Assembly (NCBI GenBank): GCA_965238045.1
Contig: CBDEGU010000011.1
Span: 806,001-870,000 of the forward strand
Source: CBDEGU01 sp965238045
GTDB lineage: Bacteria > Acidobacteriota > Terriglobia > Bryobacterales > UBA6623
Direction of reading: 5' to 3'
Length of the DNA stretch: 64,000 nt
Part shown: positions 35,737 to 45,510 of the stretch, in pieces
Position numbering within the stretch: position 1 is the first letter of the stretch
Layout: the number at the start of each line of letters is the position of its first letter
Notes under the pieces: model-generated
Told to the model about the DNA's origin: nothing
Database searches by the model: none
Seen by the model: the letters and a program-made list of their open reading frames with translations, nothing else
Made by a program: the position numbers and the translations under genes

Positions 35737-38160
35737 TTAGTCAATGATCTCCAAGAGCAGCTTCTGGGCGGGCCGATAGTTCGGCGCCGCTTCCAGGGCC
35801 AGTAGTACATGTTCTTGCGTTTCGGCGAGAGCCTTCATGTTATGATACGCGCGCGCCACGTTGAAATGCGCTCCGGCGATATCGAGCGGCTTCATCGCCA
35901 GATGGGTCTTGAATTCGCGCAGCGCCTCGGCGGCGCGATTTTCCTCAAGCAGCCAGCCGCCCAGCCGGGTATGTAATTCGTCGTCACCGGGCCCGATATA
36001 AAGCAGGCCTTCGAGAGCCTCAATCGCTTCTTGGCGGCGGCCCGCTTCGTCGAGCCATCCGGCCAGCTTCTTAATAGTGCGCGGACTCTTGCCGCCGCGT
36101 TTCTGGTATTGCAGGAGGGCTTCGATGGCCTTGCCGCGTTCTCCGGTTTCGTCATAGGCGCGGCCGAGCACGAGGTAGGGCGTTCCTTTGGCGACGAACT
36201 CGGGAAACAGATCGCGGCCCTTGGCGGCCGCTTCGATCGCCGCGTCCCACTCTTTCTTGTTCGAGGCGTCGATGGCTGTTTTCATGGTCTTGCGCCACTC
36301 GGGCAGGGCCCGGGCTCGCTCGCCGAGTTCGTCCGCCAAGAAAGTCTGGAACCGTTCGTCGAACTCTTCGCTGGTAATGCCGAGAACTTCCTGGATGTTG
36401 TCGGCGGTCGAGCGGCCCTGAGCGTAGCCGTAGAGAAGATCGACCAGTTTCTCAAATTCCCATTGCTCGGCGATCATACGGCAAGTCAGACCGGCTTGAA
36501 AATAGGAGACGACGATTTGGCCGGGATACTTGGGGCGGACGAAGCCCCGGTCGAGTTCGGCGACGGGCAAGAGTTTCTTCTCTTTCATCGCCTTGAGGAA
36601 ATTGGTCGAGGGACGCTCGCCCCAGCCGGGCCGAGCCTGCCACTCTTCGTACATCGAGATGCCCTCGGAGTACCAGCGGGGAACCAGGTGGTTGGTGGCC
36701 TCGAGCGTGAAGACGTGCGCCATTTCATGCCACAGCGTGGTGCCCCAATGAAAGCTGCCGGGGGTTCGCGCCGAAGGACTGTCCATCGCGACGACGTAAC
36801 CGAAGGTCACGCCGAGCAGGCCCACACCGGGCAAGCCCATCGTCCGGACGGCGAAGTCTTCATGATCGGGGAAGAGTTCGACGCGGATGCGTTGTCGCGG
36901 CTGGAAACGGTATTTGCTGGAAAAGATTTCGATACTTTCCTCGGCCAGGCGCATGACATAGGGGCGCAGCACTTCGGCCTCTTTCTGGTGCAGCTTGAGG
37001 ACGACCTCGGGCTGATCGACGGATGCTTCCAACTGCTCGGCCGAGCCCAGGACGAGGTCGTCTTTGCTCGAGAACGTTCGGAAGTCCCGCTCGAAGCTGT
37101 CGAGCAGGCGCAGCGAGTTTACGGTCTTGGGATCGAAGCGGTCGCCGGCGTAGGCGATCTCCAGATGACGGCGCCCTTCGGTTTCGAATCCCAGCCGCAA
37201 CAGGTTTACCGACAGTTCGGCATGAGCGCTCCACAAGCGGGGGTCGGTTTCGACGGCCTTCCGAAGCAATGCGACGGCCTCGCGATAACGCCGCGTAATG
37301 ACATAAAAATGCGCCGGAATCGAGTAGATGCCGCCGTAGGTTGGGTTGTAATCTAGAGCCCTTTGGGTCCATTCGCTCTCGGGCTGGTCGCGCAGCAGAT
37401 CGATGGAGGCTTTCAGCGCGTAGAAATCAAGAGGTGACTGGCCAAGCTCGCGGGCTTTGTCGAGACCGTGATCGAGGAGCGTAGCGGCTTCCTCAAAGTC
37501 ATCTTCCTCTATCGCCATGCGGGCAAGGAGCAGATAAGCGTCGATGAGATCCGGGTCGGCCTCAATGGCCTCTCGGACCAATGCGCCGGTCTTGCCGTCG
37601 AACCCTCTGGCGTACACCGAGGCGATGCCGAGTTTCGCCGGGGCGAAATCCTTGTCGAGCGCCAGAGCCTCTTCAAAGAGCTTGGTTGCTCCGGCGGCAT
37701 TGTGGGTTTCGAGATACAAGTAACCCCAGCGCACGCGCAAGTGCGGATCCTCGGGCCGGGCCTTGACGGCGGCGCGAAACAGGCCGTTGGCCTGCTGCAA
37801 ATCGCGCATCCCCCAGGCCGCTTCGGCGCGAACCGCTGGGTCGCCGGGGGTGTCGAGCAGCCGGCGGTAGCAGCCGGCGGACTCCAGGCGCTGGCCGTGA
37901 TCGAAGAGTTGATCGCAGGCCTTGAGCTGGGCATCGCGCTTGCCTGGCTGACCGGACTGCTGGGCTGCGTCTTGGGCCGGGGGCTGGCTGGATTCTGGGG
38001 GTGCGGTCTGGACGGGCTCCTGGGCCCAGGCGTGGCTGGCGCAGAAGACGAGCAAGAACATCGCGGCGGCCGGCAGGCTTCGGCGATGGAAGCAATTGTC
38101 GGCGCACAATGGGCCGCGAATTGGGTCGCGATGCAATGAATCTGACTGTGAATGGGTCAT
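35737..38160 (-). CDS. secreted TPR protein with peptidase MA-like (HExxH) domain
   Basis: An 807-residue protein from ATG 38160; GTG 38187 is an in-frame alternative overlapping the upstream gene. A signal-like segment (SLPAAAMFLLVFCASHAWAQ) lies at about 28-47. TPR-like helices fill residues 75-340. The metallopeptidase core is WHEMAH (HExxH at about 478-482) with WYSEGIS supplying the downstream Glu, as in gluzincin peptidase MA-type domains. More TPR units follow from about 600 to the end (KAIEALLQYQKRGG, EAIEALEGLLYIGPGDDELHTRLG). It is probably periplasmic and may process or bind envelope proteins handled by the MoxR-VWA cluster. Confidence 0.85.
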   Translation of the reverse strand: MTHSQSDSLHRDPIRGPLCADNCFHRRSLPAAAMFLLVFCASHAWAQEPVQTAPPESSQPPAQDAAQQSGQPGKRDAQLKACDQLFDHGQRLESAGCYRRLLDTPGDPAVRAEAAWGMRDLQQANGLFRAAVKARPEDPHLRVRWGYLYLETHNAAGATKLFEEALALDKDFAPAKLGIASVYARGFDGKTGALVREAIEADPDLIDAYLLLARMAIEEDDFEEAATLLDHGLDKARELGQSPLDFYALKASIDLLRDQPESEWTQRALDYNPTYGGIYSIPAHFYVITRRYREAVALLRKAVETDPRLWSAHAELSVNLLRLGFETEGRRHLEIAYAGDRFDPKTVNSLRLLDSFERDFRTFSSKDDLVLGSAEQLEASVDQPEVVLKLHQKEAEVLRPYVMRLAEESIEIFSSKYRFQPRQRIRVELFPDHEDFAVRTMGLPGVGLLGVTFGYVVAMDSPSARTPGSFHWGTTLWHEMAHVFTLEATNHLVPRWYSEGISMYEEWQARPGWGERPSTNFLKAMKEKKLLPVAELDRGFVRPKYPGQIVVSYFQAGLTCRMIAEQWEFEKLVDLLYGYAQGRSTADNIQEVLGITSEEFDERFQTFLADELGERARALPEWRKTMKTAIDASNKKEWDAAIEAAAKGRDLFPEFVAKGTPYLVLGRAYDETGERGKAIEALLQYQKRGGKSPRTIKKLAGWLDEAGRRQEAIEALEGLLYIGPGDDELHTRLGGWLLEENRAAEALREFKTHLAMKPLDIAGAHFNVARAYHNMKALAETQEHVLLALEAAPNYRPAQKLLLEIID

Positions 38161-38176
38161 ACGCCTGCCGCGGTCT

Positions 38177-39100
38177 CTAGGACTCACCTGTTAGTTTGTC
38201 AATCTCGGCTTGCGTCCTTGCGATCTGAATGAGGAGGACTCTTAACTGAGATCGGTAGTCGCCGGTTTCCATCGCATCCTTGCGGCTTTTCAACTCCGCG
38301 ATTCGCCGCTCGATGTTGCCGCGCTTCTCGGTCAGAGGGAGAATCCGGGGATCGTCCGGCGTACCGGCCAGAGCTCCGAGCCGTACGAGGGTAAAGCCGC
38401 CCGCACCCTCTCCTTCCAGACGCGCGTGCTCGGTGGCTAGTTTCTTGTCCTTTTCATAATGCTCCTCGACCTGCTTCTTGGTGTGCTCGAACGCTTCCAG
38501 CGCCGAGATGACCTCATCTTTGTTCGTGTCCGCGTCCGAGGCTTTCAGAGCATCGACCCAGTAGGAAGCGAAAACCGTGGACAGGCGTTCGCGTCCGTTC
38601 TTGGTCGCGGTGATGACGATGCGGCGATCCGCCTTCAGCGGCTTGAGCGTGGCGCCGCTGGAACTTGTCGCGACGACGACGAGCTGGTCCTTGGCCGGCA
38701 GCGCATCGAGCATTTTCGCGATCCGCGCCGCAGTCGGGTCCGGCCCGGGGACGTTGAATTTGTAATCCCGTCCGTCGTAGCTGCCGTGCCCAATCAGTAA
38801 GAGCGTTACGGTGTCGAGTTCCCTGGTTGCGGCACGCAAGCTGGCGAAAAGTTCCTCAATGGCTGTGCGGGTCGCCGCGGGGCCGGAGAGCACATGGACG
38901 AGCGAGGAGTCGCCAGAGGTCGATTCACAGATCCGCCGCAGATCCTCGACGCGCTCGGCGAAATCCCGAGCGTAGCGAGCTTCTCCGCCCAGTCCGCTGA
39001 TGATGACGAAATACGGTTTGGCCGCCAGCGGCGAGAGCGAACCGGCCAGCAGCAGCGACAGAAGCAGGGGCGGGGGCCGCAAGATTGCGCGCAGTCTCAT
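38177..39100 (-). CDS. exported caspase/C13-like protein lacking the catalytic Cys
   Basis: A 307-residue protein from ATG 39100, which overlaps the stop of the upstream gene as ATGA. Residues 1-27 are a signal peptide. The fold pattern is that of caspase-like (clan CD) proteins: YFVIISGLGGEARYARDF, then LLLIGHGSYDGRDYKFN carrying the expected catalytic His in GHGS, then LVVVATSSSGATLKPL where clan CD peptidases have the catalytic Cys. Here Ser or Thr occupies the position, so peptidase activity by the usual mechanism is unlikely. The C-terminus is a coiled coil (IERRIAELKSRKDAM). Likely a binding or scaffold protein of the same operon. Confidence 0.7.
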   Translation of the reverse strand: MRLRAILRPPPLLLSLLLAGSLSPLAAKPYFVIISGLGGEARYARDFAERVEDLRRICESTSGDSSLVHVLSGPAATRTAIEELFASLRAATRELDTVTLLLIGHGSYDGRDYKFNVPGPDPTAARIAKMLDALPAKDQLVVVATSSSGATLKPLKADRRIVITATKNGRERLSTVFASYWVDALKASDADTNKDEVISALEAFEHTKKQVEEHYEKDKKLATEHARLEGEGAGGFTLVRLGALAGTPDDPRILPLTEKRGNIERRIAELKSRKDAMETGDYRSQLRVLLIQIARTQAEIDKLTGES

Positions 39101-41346
39101 ACGACCCCCCAATGCCGCCGCCGCAGCCACTCGGCCCCTTTCAGGGCAAACAAGAGAAAGAACAATATGGGCATGTCCCATAGATCGAGTGTTTCCCAGG
39201 CGGTGATGCCGGCCTCGGAAAAACGAATCTCGCCGGGCAGGCCCGCGACATCGGCCGGAGTCCAGTAGCGGCCCCCGGTCTGCCCGGCCAGACGTGCGAG
39301 CAACTCGCGATTCTGCTCGGGATGGAAATTCTCGGCGACGCCATCTTCGCGCCGGAAGTGGAGGAAATCCGATCCCAGCGACTGTTCCCCCACATAGGCA
39401 CTGACTTCCGCCCGGTAGGCCCCGGCCTCGGTGGCGGTGTATTCTCCCTCAAAAACACCTTCTTCCTCGGCCGAAGGATGCATCTCGATGGTGAACGGGT
39501 CACCGGATTCGGGTGTGATCGTGGTGGTGACGGTGGCGTTTCCAGCGGGCTTGAATTGTTTGTCGCGGACCTGGGCGCGCAACTTCACGCGAGCTTCGTC
39601 GGCGTACAAGCGGCGGTCGGCCGACAAGACGACCGGGCCGGGCGAGGAGGCCACCAGGCCGCGCACGAGTTGCCGCCAGAAGGTGACATGGCGCGTGTCA
39701 TCGTGCGGCAGCTGCATCTTCCAGCGCCAGGTTCCGCCCGTCGCCAGAATCATGGCCTTGCCGTGCCCGAAGTTCTGAACCACCAGCAGGGGAAAGGTTT
39801 CATCGCCGACCCGGGCATTGAGCAGCGCAATGGCGGCGGGCTTCAGCGGTCCGAGGCTCTGATAGTCGGCGAGATCGGGAAGCTGGTTCCACTTTTCGTG
39901 ATTCTTCGCGGCCTCGGCGTCGAGGCGGCAGATCAGGGAGTTGCGGCCCTGATTGGTCAGCTCGGCGTGCGCCCTGGCCCGGATGAAGGTTTTCTCGGAG
40001 TTTTCGGGAAGCCGCACCGGCAGCACATCGGCGATGCGCGAGACGGCCCAGCCGCCGTCGGCCAATCCGCGGCGGCCGGCCAGCATGAGCAGTGTGCCGC
40101 CGCGCCGTCCGACGAAGTCGGCGATCATCTCCTGCTGCTCGGTCGTAAAGTAGGCCGCTTCGATGCTGCCGAGGATCAAGGCGTCGTAGGCGAAAAGTTC
40201 CTCCGGTGTGGTCGGGAATCCCTTGGCGAGCTCGGTGCGATCGTTAACGCCCTGGCGATAGAACTTGTTGGGCGTTGTTCGGAGCATGCAGACGAGCCGG
40301 ACGTTCTCGTCTTTTGCGATCGCCCGGCGCATGAACTTGTACTCCCAGCGCGGCTCACCCTCGACGTAGAGAACGCGCCGCGGCTGGCGCGGCACATCCA
40401 GTACGCGGGCAAGCGAGTTGTTGCCCTCGATCCGCTCGCCTTCGACCGGATCGAGAAGAAATTGCAGATTGCGCACACCCGCGTCGCCGGCGTTAAAGAC
40501 CACCGCTTCGCTCTGAACGGCTTCTCTGGGCCGCAGGATGATCGGTTTCGACGCCAGGATTCGCGAATCATCGCGCACGGTCAGGCGCGTCTCGATCGGA
40601 GAGGTTCCGTGATGCCGAATCGAAATTTGGGCGGTGACCTGGGAGCGAGGCAAGGCGCTGGCGGCGAGGTTGACGCCGCGGAGTTCGACGTCTTCGGGCA
40701 TTTCCGCGCGGCCGACGCCGACCGTATGCACGGGCACCCGGCGGCGGCGAATCTCGCTCATCAGGCGGCGGTCGAACGAGCCGGTGTTGTCCGAGCCGTC
40801 GCTGAAGACGACGACAGCGCCGAGAGGCACGACGGCCGACTCGCCGAGCAGCCGGGCGACCGATTCGCCGATGCGGGTGCTCAAGCCGCTGGCCTCGATG
40901 TTTTCGAGCGACGAGATGCGTTTGAGGTCGCCGGAGAAGCTGTAGATCCGGACCCGGAATTTCTCTCGCAGCTTCTCGAGCAGTCCACCGTTGAGAAGGG
41001 CGGCGACCTGCTCGAGACGTGTCTCCTGGTCCGATCCGAGCGTCATGCTGCGGGAGGTGTCAATCAGCAGCGACACGACGTTTTGCTGAGATCGCAGCGA
41101 GCGAATGCGTATCGCCGGCTGCCAGAGCATGAAGAGCACCAGGGCCAGGGCGGCTACTTGCAAGGCTCCCAGGCCCGCAAGCTGCCGCTGGCCGAGGCGT
41201 CCGGGATGGCGGCGCAAGTGCCAGAGGATTCCGGCGCCCAACGCCACGATCGCCAGCGGTAGGAGCCAGCCGGACCAGCCGCTGGCAAAGACGAATTCCC
41301 CCTTGCGGAAGACCGTGAGTGGATAGTGGAAAAGAAATTCGAACAC
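39097..41346 (-). CDS. VWA-domain membrane protein with glutamine-amidotransferase-like region
   Basis: A 749-residue protein from GTG 41346. Two N-terminal transmembrane helices (WLLPLAIVALGAGILWHL, LQVAALALVLFMLW) precede a VWA domain with metal site DTSRSM and GAVVVFSDGSDNTG. Residues 210-340 are beta-rich. VLYVEGEPRWEYKFMRRAI begins a class I glutamine-amidotransferase-like domain, seen in many VWA proteins of Planctomycetes and Acidobacteria, without a clear catalytic Cys. A final beta domain and C-terminal helix (ILFFLLFALKGAEWLRR) end the chain. Starts 15 bp after the DUF4159 gene. Confidence 0.85.
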   Translation of the reverse strand: MFEFLFHYPLTVFRKGEFVFASGWSGWLLPLAIVALGAGILWHLRRHPGRLGQRQLAGLGALQVAALALVLFMLWQPAIRIRSLRSQQNVVSLLIDTSRSMTLGSDQETRLEQVAALLNGGLLEKLREKFRVRIYSFSGDLKRISSLENIEASGLSTRIGESVARLLGESAVVPLGAVVVFSDGSDNTGSFDRRLMSEIRRRRVPVHTVGVGRAEMPEDVELRGVNLAASALPRSQVTAQISIRHHGTSPIETRLTVRDDSRILASKPIILRPREAVQSEAVVFNAGDAGVRNLQFLLDPVEGERIEGNNSLARVLDVPRQPRRVLYVEGEPRWEYKFMRRAIAKDENVRLVCMLRTTPNKFYRQGVNDRTELAKGFPTTPEELFAYDALILGSIEAAYFTTEQQEMIADFVGRRGGTLLMLAGRRGLADGGWAVSRIADVLPVRLPENSEKTFIRARAHAELTNQGRNSLICRLDAEAAKNHEKWNQLPDLADYQSLGPLKPAAIALLNARVGDETFPLLVVQNFGHGKAMILATGGTWRWKMQLPHDDTRHVTFWRQLVRGLVASSPGPVVLSADRRLYADEARVKLRAQVRDKQFKPAGNATVTTTITPESGDPFTIEMHPSAEEEGVFEGEYTATEAGAYRAEVSAYVGEQSLGSDFLHFRREDGVAENFHPEQNRELLARLAGQTGGRYWTPADVAGLPGEIRFSEAGITAWETLDLWDMPILFFLLFALKGAEWLRRRHWGVV

Positions 41347-41361
41347 AGTGCGGAACCGATG

Positions 41362-42162
41362 CTAATGAGTCATGGCGTACAAAATGTAATTGATGCCGAA
41401 GCGGTAGGCCAGCGCAGTCATCTGTTCTGGGTATTCGGGCGTGTCGGCGTGCTCCCAGGCATCTCCCAGGTCCATATTAAAGTTGATGGCGACCATCAGG
41501 CGGCCGTCATCGTCGAGAATGCCTCGCCAATGCGGCTGGATGCCGTCTCGTTCATAGGTGCTGCCGCTCCAGACGTACTGAATCCCGGGGATCTGAATGC
41601 CGTTGTCGAGGTCATAGAGCACGTGAAGAATCGGATCGCCGGCCTCGATTTCAAGAACCGGCCGGTCGGGGAATACGCGCCGCATACTACTCATGAAGAC
41701 GGCCCACTGGTAGGTACCGTGGAAGTCATCGACTATCAGGAAGCCGCCTCGCAGCAGATACTCGCGCAGGCGTTCGGCTTCTTGCGGGCCAAGATACCAG
41801 CGGCCGACCTCCACGGCGTAGAGCCAGGGATAGTCAAACAAGCTGTCGTCGAGGAGCTGCACGAGCTTGCTCCCGGCGGCCGCGTCGATGCGCGTGAGCC
41901 GGCGTACTCCCTGCATGAAGTGATATTCGGCCTCGGGATAGTCGGTCGCCCAACTGCCTCGCCGGCGCCAGCCGCCCCCGCCGCTTTCGTATACCAGGCG
42001 GGTGAAATGGAATTCAGCGTTTGCATCCCCCTGCTCCCAGGAAAGCGAAGGCGGTTCACGAAACCGCCGCGGAGACCGGAAGCGCTGCAAGGCGGTCAGC
42101 GCCGCCGTGCTGAGGATGACCGTGATCGCCACGGCGGCGGTCTTGCGATGATACCGTCCGTT
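41362..42162 (-). CDS. DUF4159 protein, first gene of the long operon
   Basis: About 266 residues from GTG 42162 (AGGGG about 12 bp upstream); ATG 42210 adds 16 residues. A signal anchor (TAAVAITVILSTAALTAL) is followed by the DUF4159 domain, with FHFTRLVYES, TDYPEAEYHFMQGVRRLTRI, LRGGFLIVDDFHG and a C-terminal YRFGINYILYAMTH. DUF4159 proteins occur beside MoxR-VWA clusters and have an amidotransferase-like fold; function unknown. The DNA just upstream (42225-42457) is the first copy of a direct duplication that also covers the start of the divergent carbamoyltransferase gene, so both genes share a promoter region. Confidence 0.8.
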   Translation of the reverse strand, partial: NGRYHRKTAAVAITVILSTAALTALQRFRSPRRFREPPSLSWEQGDANAEFHFTRLVYESGGGGWRRRGSWATDYPEAEYHFMQGVRRLTRIDAAAGSKLVQLLDDSLFDYPWLYAVEVGRWYLGPQEAERLREYLLRGGFLIVDDFHGTYQWAVFMSSMRRVFPDRPVLEIEAGDPILHVLYDLDNGIQIPGIQYVWSGSTYERDGIQPHWRGILDDDGRLMVAINFNMDLGDAWEHADTPEYPEQMTALAYRFGINYILYAMTH

Positions 42163-42224
42163 CACTGTTGACCAACGCCCCTTGCCTGACCGTCTGCCCA
42201 AGGTTAACATAGGGTCGCTTGCCG

Positions 42225-42680
42225 CTGATTTCCCGGCTGGAGGCCGCCGCCGCCGGCCCTGCTGGACCAGCGAAAGCGGCCAGACGGGTCCGCCGATCGG
42301 CGGGTTGGCAGCCCTTGTAGATACGCGAGGAGGCAACTTCGGGTTACAGCCGAGCGGCGCGCCTCAATGGCCCCTTGGGCCCCGACCAAGAACTATCGTG
42401 TTCAGAAATAAGGTGATTCACTAGAGACGCCCCGGCCGGTAGTATGAAAATATCGTCGGTAAGAGTGGAAATGGCTTTTGGGCTTGATAAATGGGGCAAA
42501 GACGCGGCCGCGCCGGCGTTGGGCGATGCATCCGGAGATTCGGGCGGTTCGTCGCGCACGGTCCACATTCTGGGCCTGTCGGCTTACTACCACGATTCTG
42601 CTGCTTGTTTGGTTCGCGACGGCGAGATTATCGCCGCCGCGCAAGAAGAGCGGTTCAGCCGCAAGAAACACGACCACCGG
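42225..42680 (+). repeat. direct duplication, copy 1 (intergenic region plus carbamoyltransferase 5' end)
   Basis: Part A, 42225-42457, recurs as 42721-42940 with small deletions (9, 2 and 2 bp). Part B, 42555-42680, recurs as 42941-43066 with one mismatch. Between A and B copy 1 has 97 bp that copy 2 lacks. Copy 2 therefore looks like a deleted version of copy 1. Confidence 0.9.
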
Positions 42681-44771
42681 TTTCCGAGAACTACTAGCAA
42701 CGCAGGATTAGGACATTACCCTGATTTCCCGGCTGGAGGCCGCCGCCGCCGGCCCTGCTGGACCAGCGAAAGCGGCCAGACGGGTCCGCCGATGGCAGCC
42801 CTTGTAGATACGCGAGGAGGCAACTTCGGGTTACAGCCGAGCGGCGCGCCTCAATGGCCCCTTGGGCCCCGACCAAGATATCGTGCAGAAATAAGGTGAT
42901 TCACTAGAGACGCCCCGGCCGGTAGTATGAAAATATCGTCCGCACGGTCCACATTCTGGGCCTGTCGGCTTACTACCACGATTCTGCTGCTTGTTTGGTT
43001 CGCGACGGCGAGATTATCGCCGCCGCGCAAGAAGAGCGGTTCAGCCGCAAGAAACACGACCATCGGGGCCGTCGCCTACTGCCTGCCGGCTAGGCAGGCG
43101 GGCATTGCCCCGAGCGAGCTGACCCATGTCGTGTTCTACGACAAGCCTTTTCAGAAATTCGACCGGCTGCTCGAAACCTATATCGACTATGCCCCGGCGG
43201 GCTTGCGGTCGTTTCTTCAGGCGATGCCGCTATGGTTGCGCGAGAAGCTGTGGCTGCGCGAGAAGATCGCCAAGGAGTGCGGCTTCAAGGGGAAGGTTCT
43301 TTTTACCGAGCATCACGAATCGCACGCCGCCAGCGCGTTTTTTCCCTCGCCTTACGAGCGCGCCGCGATTCTAACCGTTGACGGCGTGGGAGAGTGGGCC
43401 ACGAGCAGTTACGGCCAGGGCAACGGCAACCGGGTCTCGATGCTCGCCGAGATGCACTTTCCTCATTCTCTGGGCCTGCTCTATTCGGCCTTCACGTATT
43501 ACATCGGCTTCAAGGTCAACTCGGGCGAATACAAACTCATGGGGCTTGCGCCCTATGGTAAGCCGGTTTACGTGAACAAAATCGTTGATGAACTGATCGA
43601 CCTTCGCAAGGACGGGTCCCTGCGCCTGAACATGAAGTACTTCAACTTCTGTCAGGGGCTGACGATGACCAACGGCGAGTTCGACCGCCTGTTTGGCGGG
43701 CCACCCCGGAAAGCGGAGTCGGAGATTACCCAGCGGGAAATGGATCTGGCGCGCTCCATACAAGAAGTGACCGAGGTGGCCATGCTGCTGATGGCCAAGC
43801 ATGTTCATAAGGCGACAGGCGAAAAGAACCTCTGTCTGGCCGGCGGGGTCGCCTTGAACTGTGTCGGCAACGGCCGCCTCCTGCGCGACGGCCCGTTTGA
43901 GAGCATCTGGATTCAACCGGCGGCGGGCGACGCGGGCGGTGCGCTCGGCGCGGCGCTTTCGGTCTGGTATCAATACCTCGACCAGCCGCGCAACTTGCCG
44001 GATGTTTGCCGGGGCCGCCTGGACGGCATGAAGGGCTCCTATCTCGGACCATCATATTCTGACAACGAGATTGAGATTGTGCTGGAGGGAAACGGCGCGA
44101 CTTACCGGCGCATGGAGCACGAGGAAGTCATCCGCTGGACCGCCGAGCAACTGGCGAAGGAGAAAGTGGTCGGCTGGTTTCAGGGCCGGATGGAGTTCGG
44201 ACCGCGCTCGCTGGGCGCCCGCAGCATTCTCGGCGATCCGCGCTCGACGAAGATGCAGTCGACGATGAACCTGAAGATCAAGTACCGCGAAAGCTTTCGC
44301 CCGTTCGCGCCCTCGGTCTTGCGCGAGTCGGTCTCGCAGTTCTTCGAACTCGACGCCGATTCACCCTACATGCTTCTGGTCGCCCCGGTTCGCCAGGAAC
44401 ACCGCCGGCGGCCGGCGCCCGAGGAAGAGAAACTTTTCGGCATCGAGAAACTCAAAGTGCCTCGCTCGTCGATTCCCGCCGTGACTCACGTGGACTATTC
44501 GGCTCGCGTTCAGACGGTCTGCGCCGATGACAACGGCCCCTACTATGACCTGATCGCCGAGTTCGGCAGGCTGACCGGCTGTCCGATTCTCGTGAACACG
44601 TCGTTCAACGTCCGGGGCGAACCCATCGTCTGCTCACCCGAGGATGCTTACCGCTGCTTCATGCGCACCGAAATGGACGTTTTGGTCCTCGGCGACTACG
44701 TGCTGGAAAAGGATGAGCAAGCTGAGTCCGAGGAAAAGGAAGCATGGCGGGAGGTCTACCAGCTTGACTGA
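42444..44771 (+). pseudogene. carbamoyltransferase (NodU/CmcH family), 5' end duplicated and frameshifted
   Basis: The conserved N-terminus (VHILGLSAYYHDSAACLVRDGE, KKHDHRFPR) is present in frame in copy 1 from ATG 42444 or 42471 but then runs into unrelated codons at about 42684. Copy 2 repeats it, but in a different frame from the downstream body. The long open frame from ATG 42927 therefore has a nonsense N-terminus until about 43066, then continues correctly (GAVAYCL...THVVFYDKPFQKFDRLLETY) to TGA 44771. The body is intact, with TEHHESHAASAFF, VDGVGEWA, CLAGGVALNC, EFGPRSLGARSILGDPR and VNTSFNVRGEPIV. The family transfers carbamoyl groups from carbamoyl phosphate to antibiotic, nodulation or glycan substrates. 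As assembled it lacks a proper N-terminal domain. Confidence 0.8.
42721..43066 (+). repeat. direct duplication, copy 2
   Basis: See copy 1 (42225-42680). The junction with copy 1 is at about 42720. All differences from copy 1 are deletions except one C/T change. Confidence 0.9.
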
Positions 44772-45180
44772 CCAGTCCATAGTGGACAGTGTTCGCCACG
44801 CGAACCGGGCTCGCCGGTCGGCTCGCACCGTCGGCGTGGTTCTGCTGCTGGTGTCGTTGTGGCAACTAGCGACGAGCTCGCCGCTTGCAGCCGGGATCAT
44901 CGCGCTTGGCGGGTTCATTCTGGTTGTGATCGGGCGAAGCTGGACCCGGGGCGCGCTGGCGTTCCACGATTCCTGGATGCGTCTGGCCGAGACGCTCGGA
45001 TACATCAACAGCCGTATTCTCTTGTCGGTCATGTTTTACGCGATGATCACACCCTACGGATACGTCAGGCGCATGATGGGACGAAACCCGCTGCGCCGCC
45101 GGGGCCCCAAACAGGACTCCTACTGGATTCCCCGCGAGCGTCCCCATCAGCGCCGCGAACAATTCGAGCGTTTGTTCTAG
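44764..45180 (+). CDS. SxtJ-family membrane protein
   Basis: About 138 residues from TTG 44764, overlapping the carbamoyltransferase end by 8 bp; GTG 44782 is the alternative. Two transmembrane helices (ARTVGVVLLLVSLWQLAT and AAGIIALGGFILVVIG) are followed by an amphipathic region (FHDSWMRLAETLGYINSRILLSVMFYAMITPYG), the SxtJ signature, and a basic tail ending YWIPRE. SxtJ proteins are found next to carbamoyltransferases like SxtI. The gene itself looks intact, suggesting the pair was functional before the 5' damage. Confidence 0.8.
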   Translation: MTDQSIVDSVRHANRARRSARTVGVVLLLVSLWQLATSSPLAAGIIALGGFILVVIGRSWTRGALAFHDSWMRLAETLGYINSRILLSVMFYAMITPYGYVRRMMGRNPLRRRGPKQDSYWIPRERPHQRREQFERLF

Positions 45181-45510
45181 CCCGCTTTTCTTACCACGTG
45201 GCCCGGTGAAATGGAGGGGCGAAGTGTGTGAGAGGCCCGTCAGTAGGAGGCGCGCGTCGCTTGACGAGCGCAGGCGTACTTGACAGTACGTTGAGTACGG
45301 CGAGCAAGCGCAACGAAGGAATGGCGGGCCTGTCATGTGCTTCGGTCGTCAGGTGGTGAGAAATGCGGGCTTGGGGCGTTGGACCCGGCCGGCACACCTG
45401 GTACTTCTCCGGTCGCCGTGAGCTAGCATGAAGGCACGTGGTTGCGCGATTACGGGCTGCTCCCTCGTGGCACGAAATCGCTGCTTGAAACCGCTGGATG
45501 AATCCGCTGT
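45181..45510. other. intergenic region
   Basis: 330 bp without a supported gene. A short inverted repeat (GTACTTGACAGTAC) lies near 45278. An ATG at 45493 in frame with the next gene is a possible earlier start. Confidence 0.4.
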
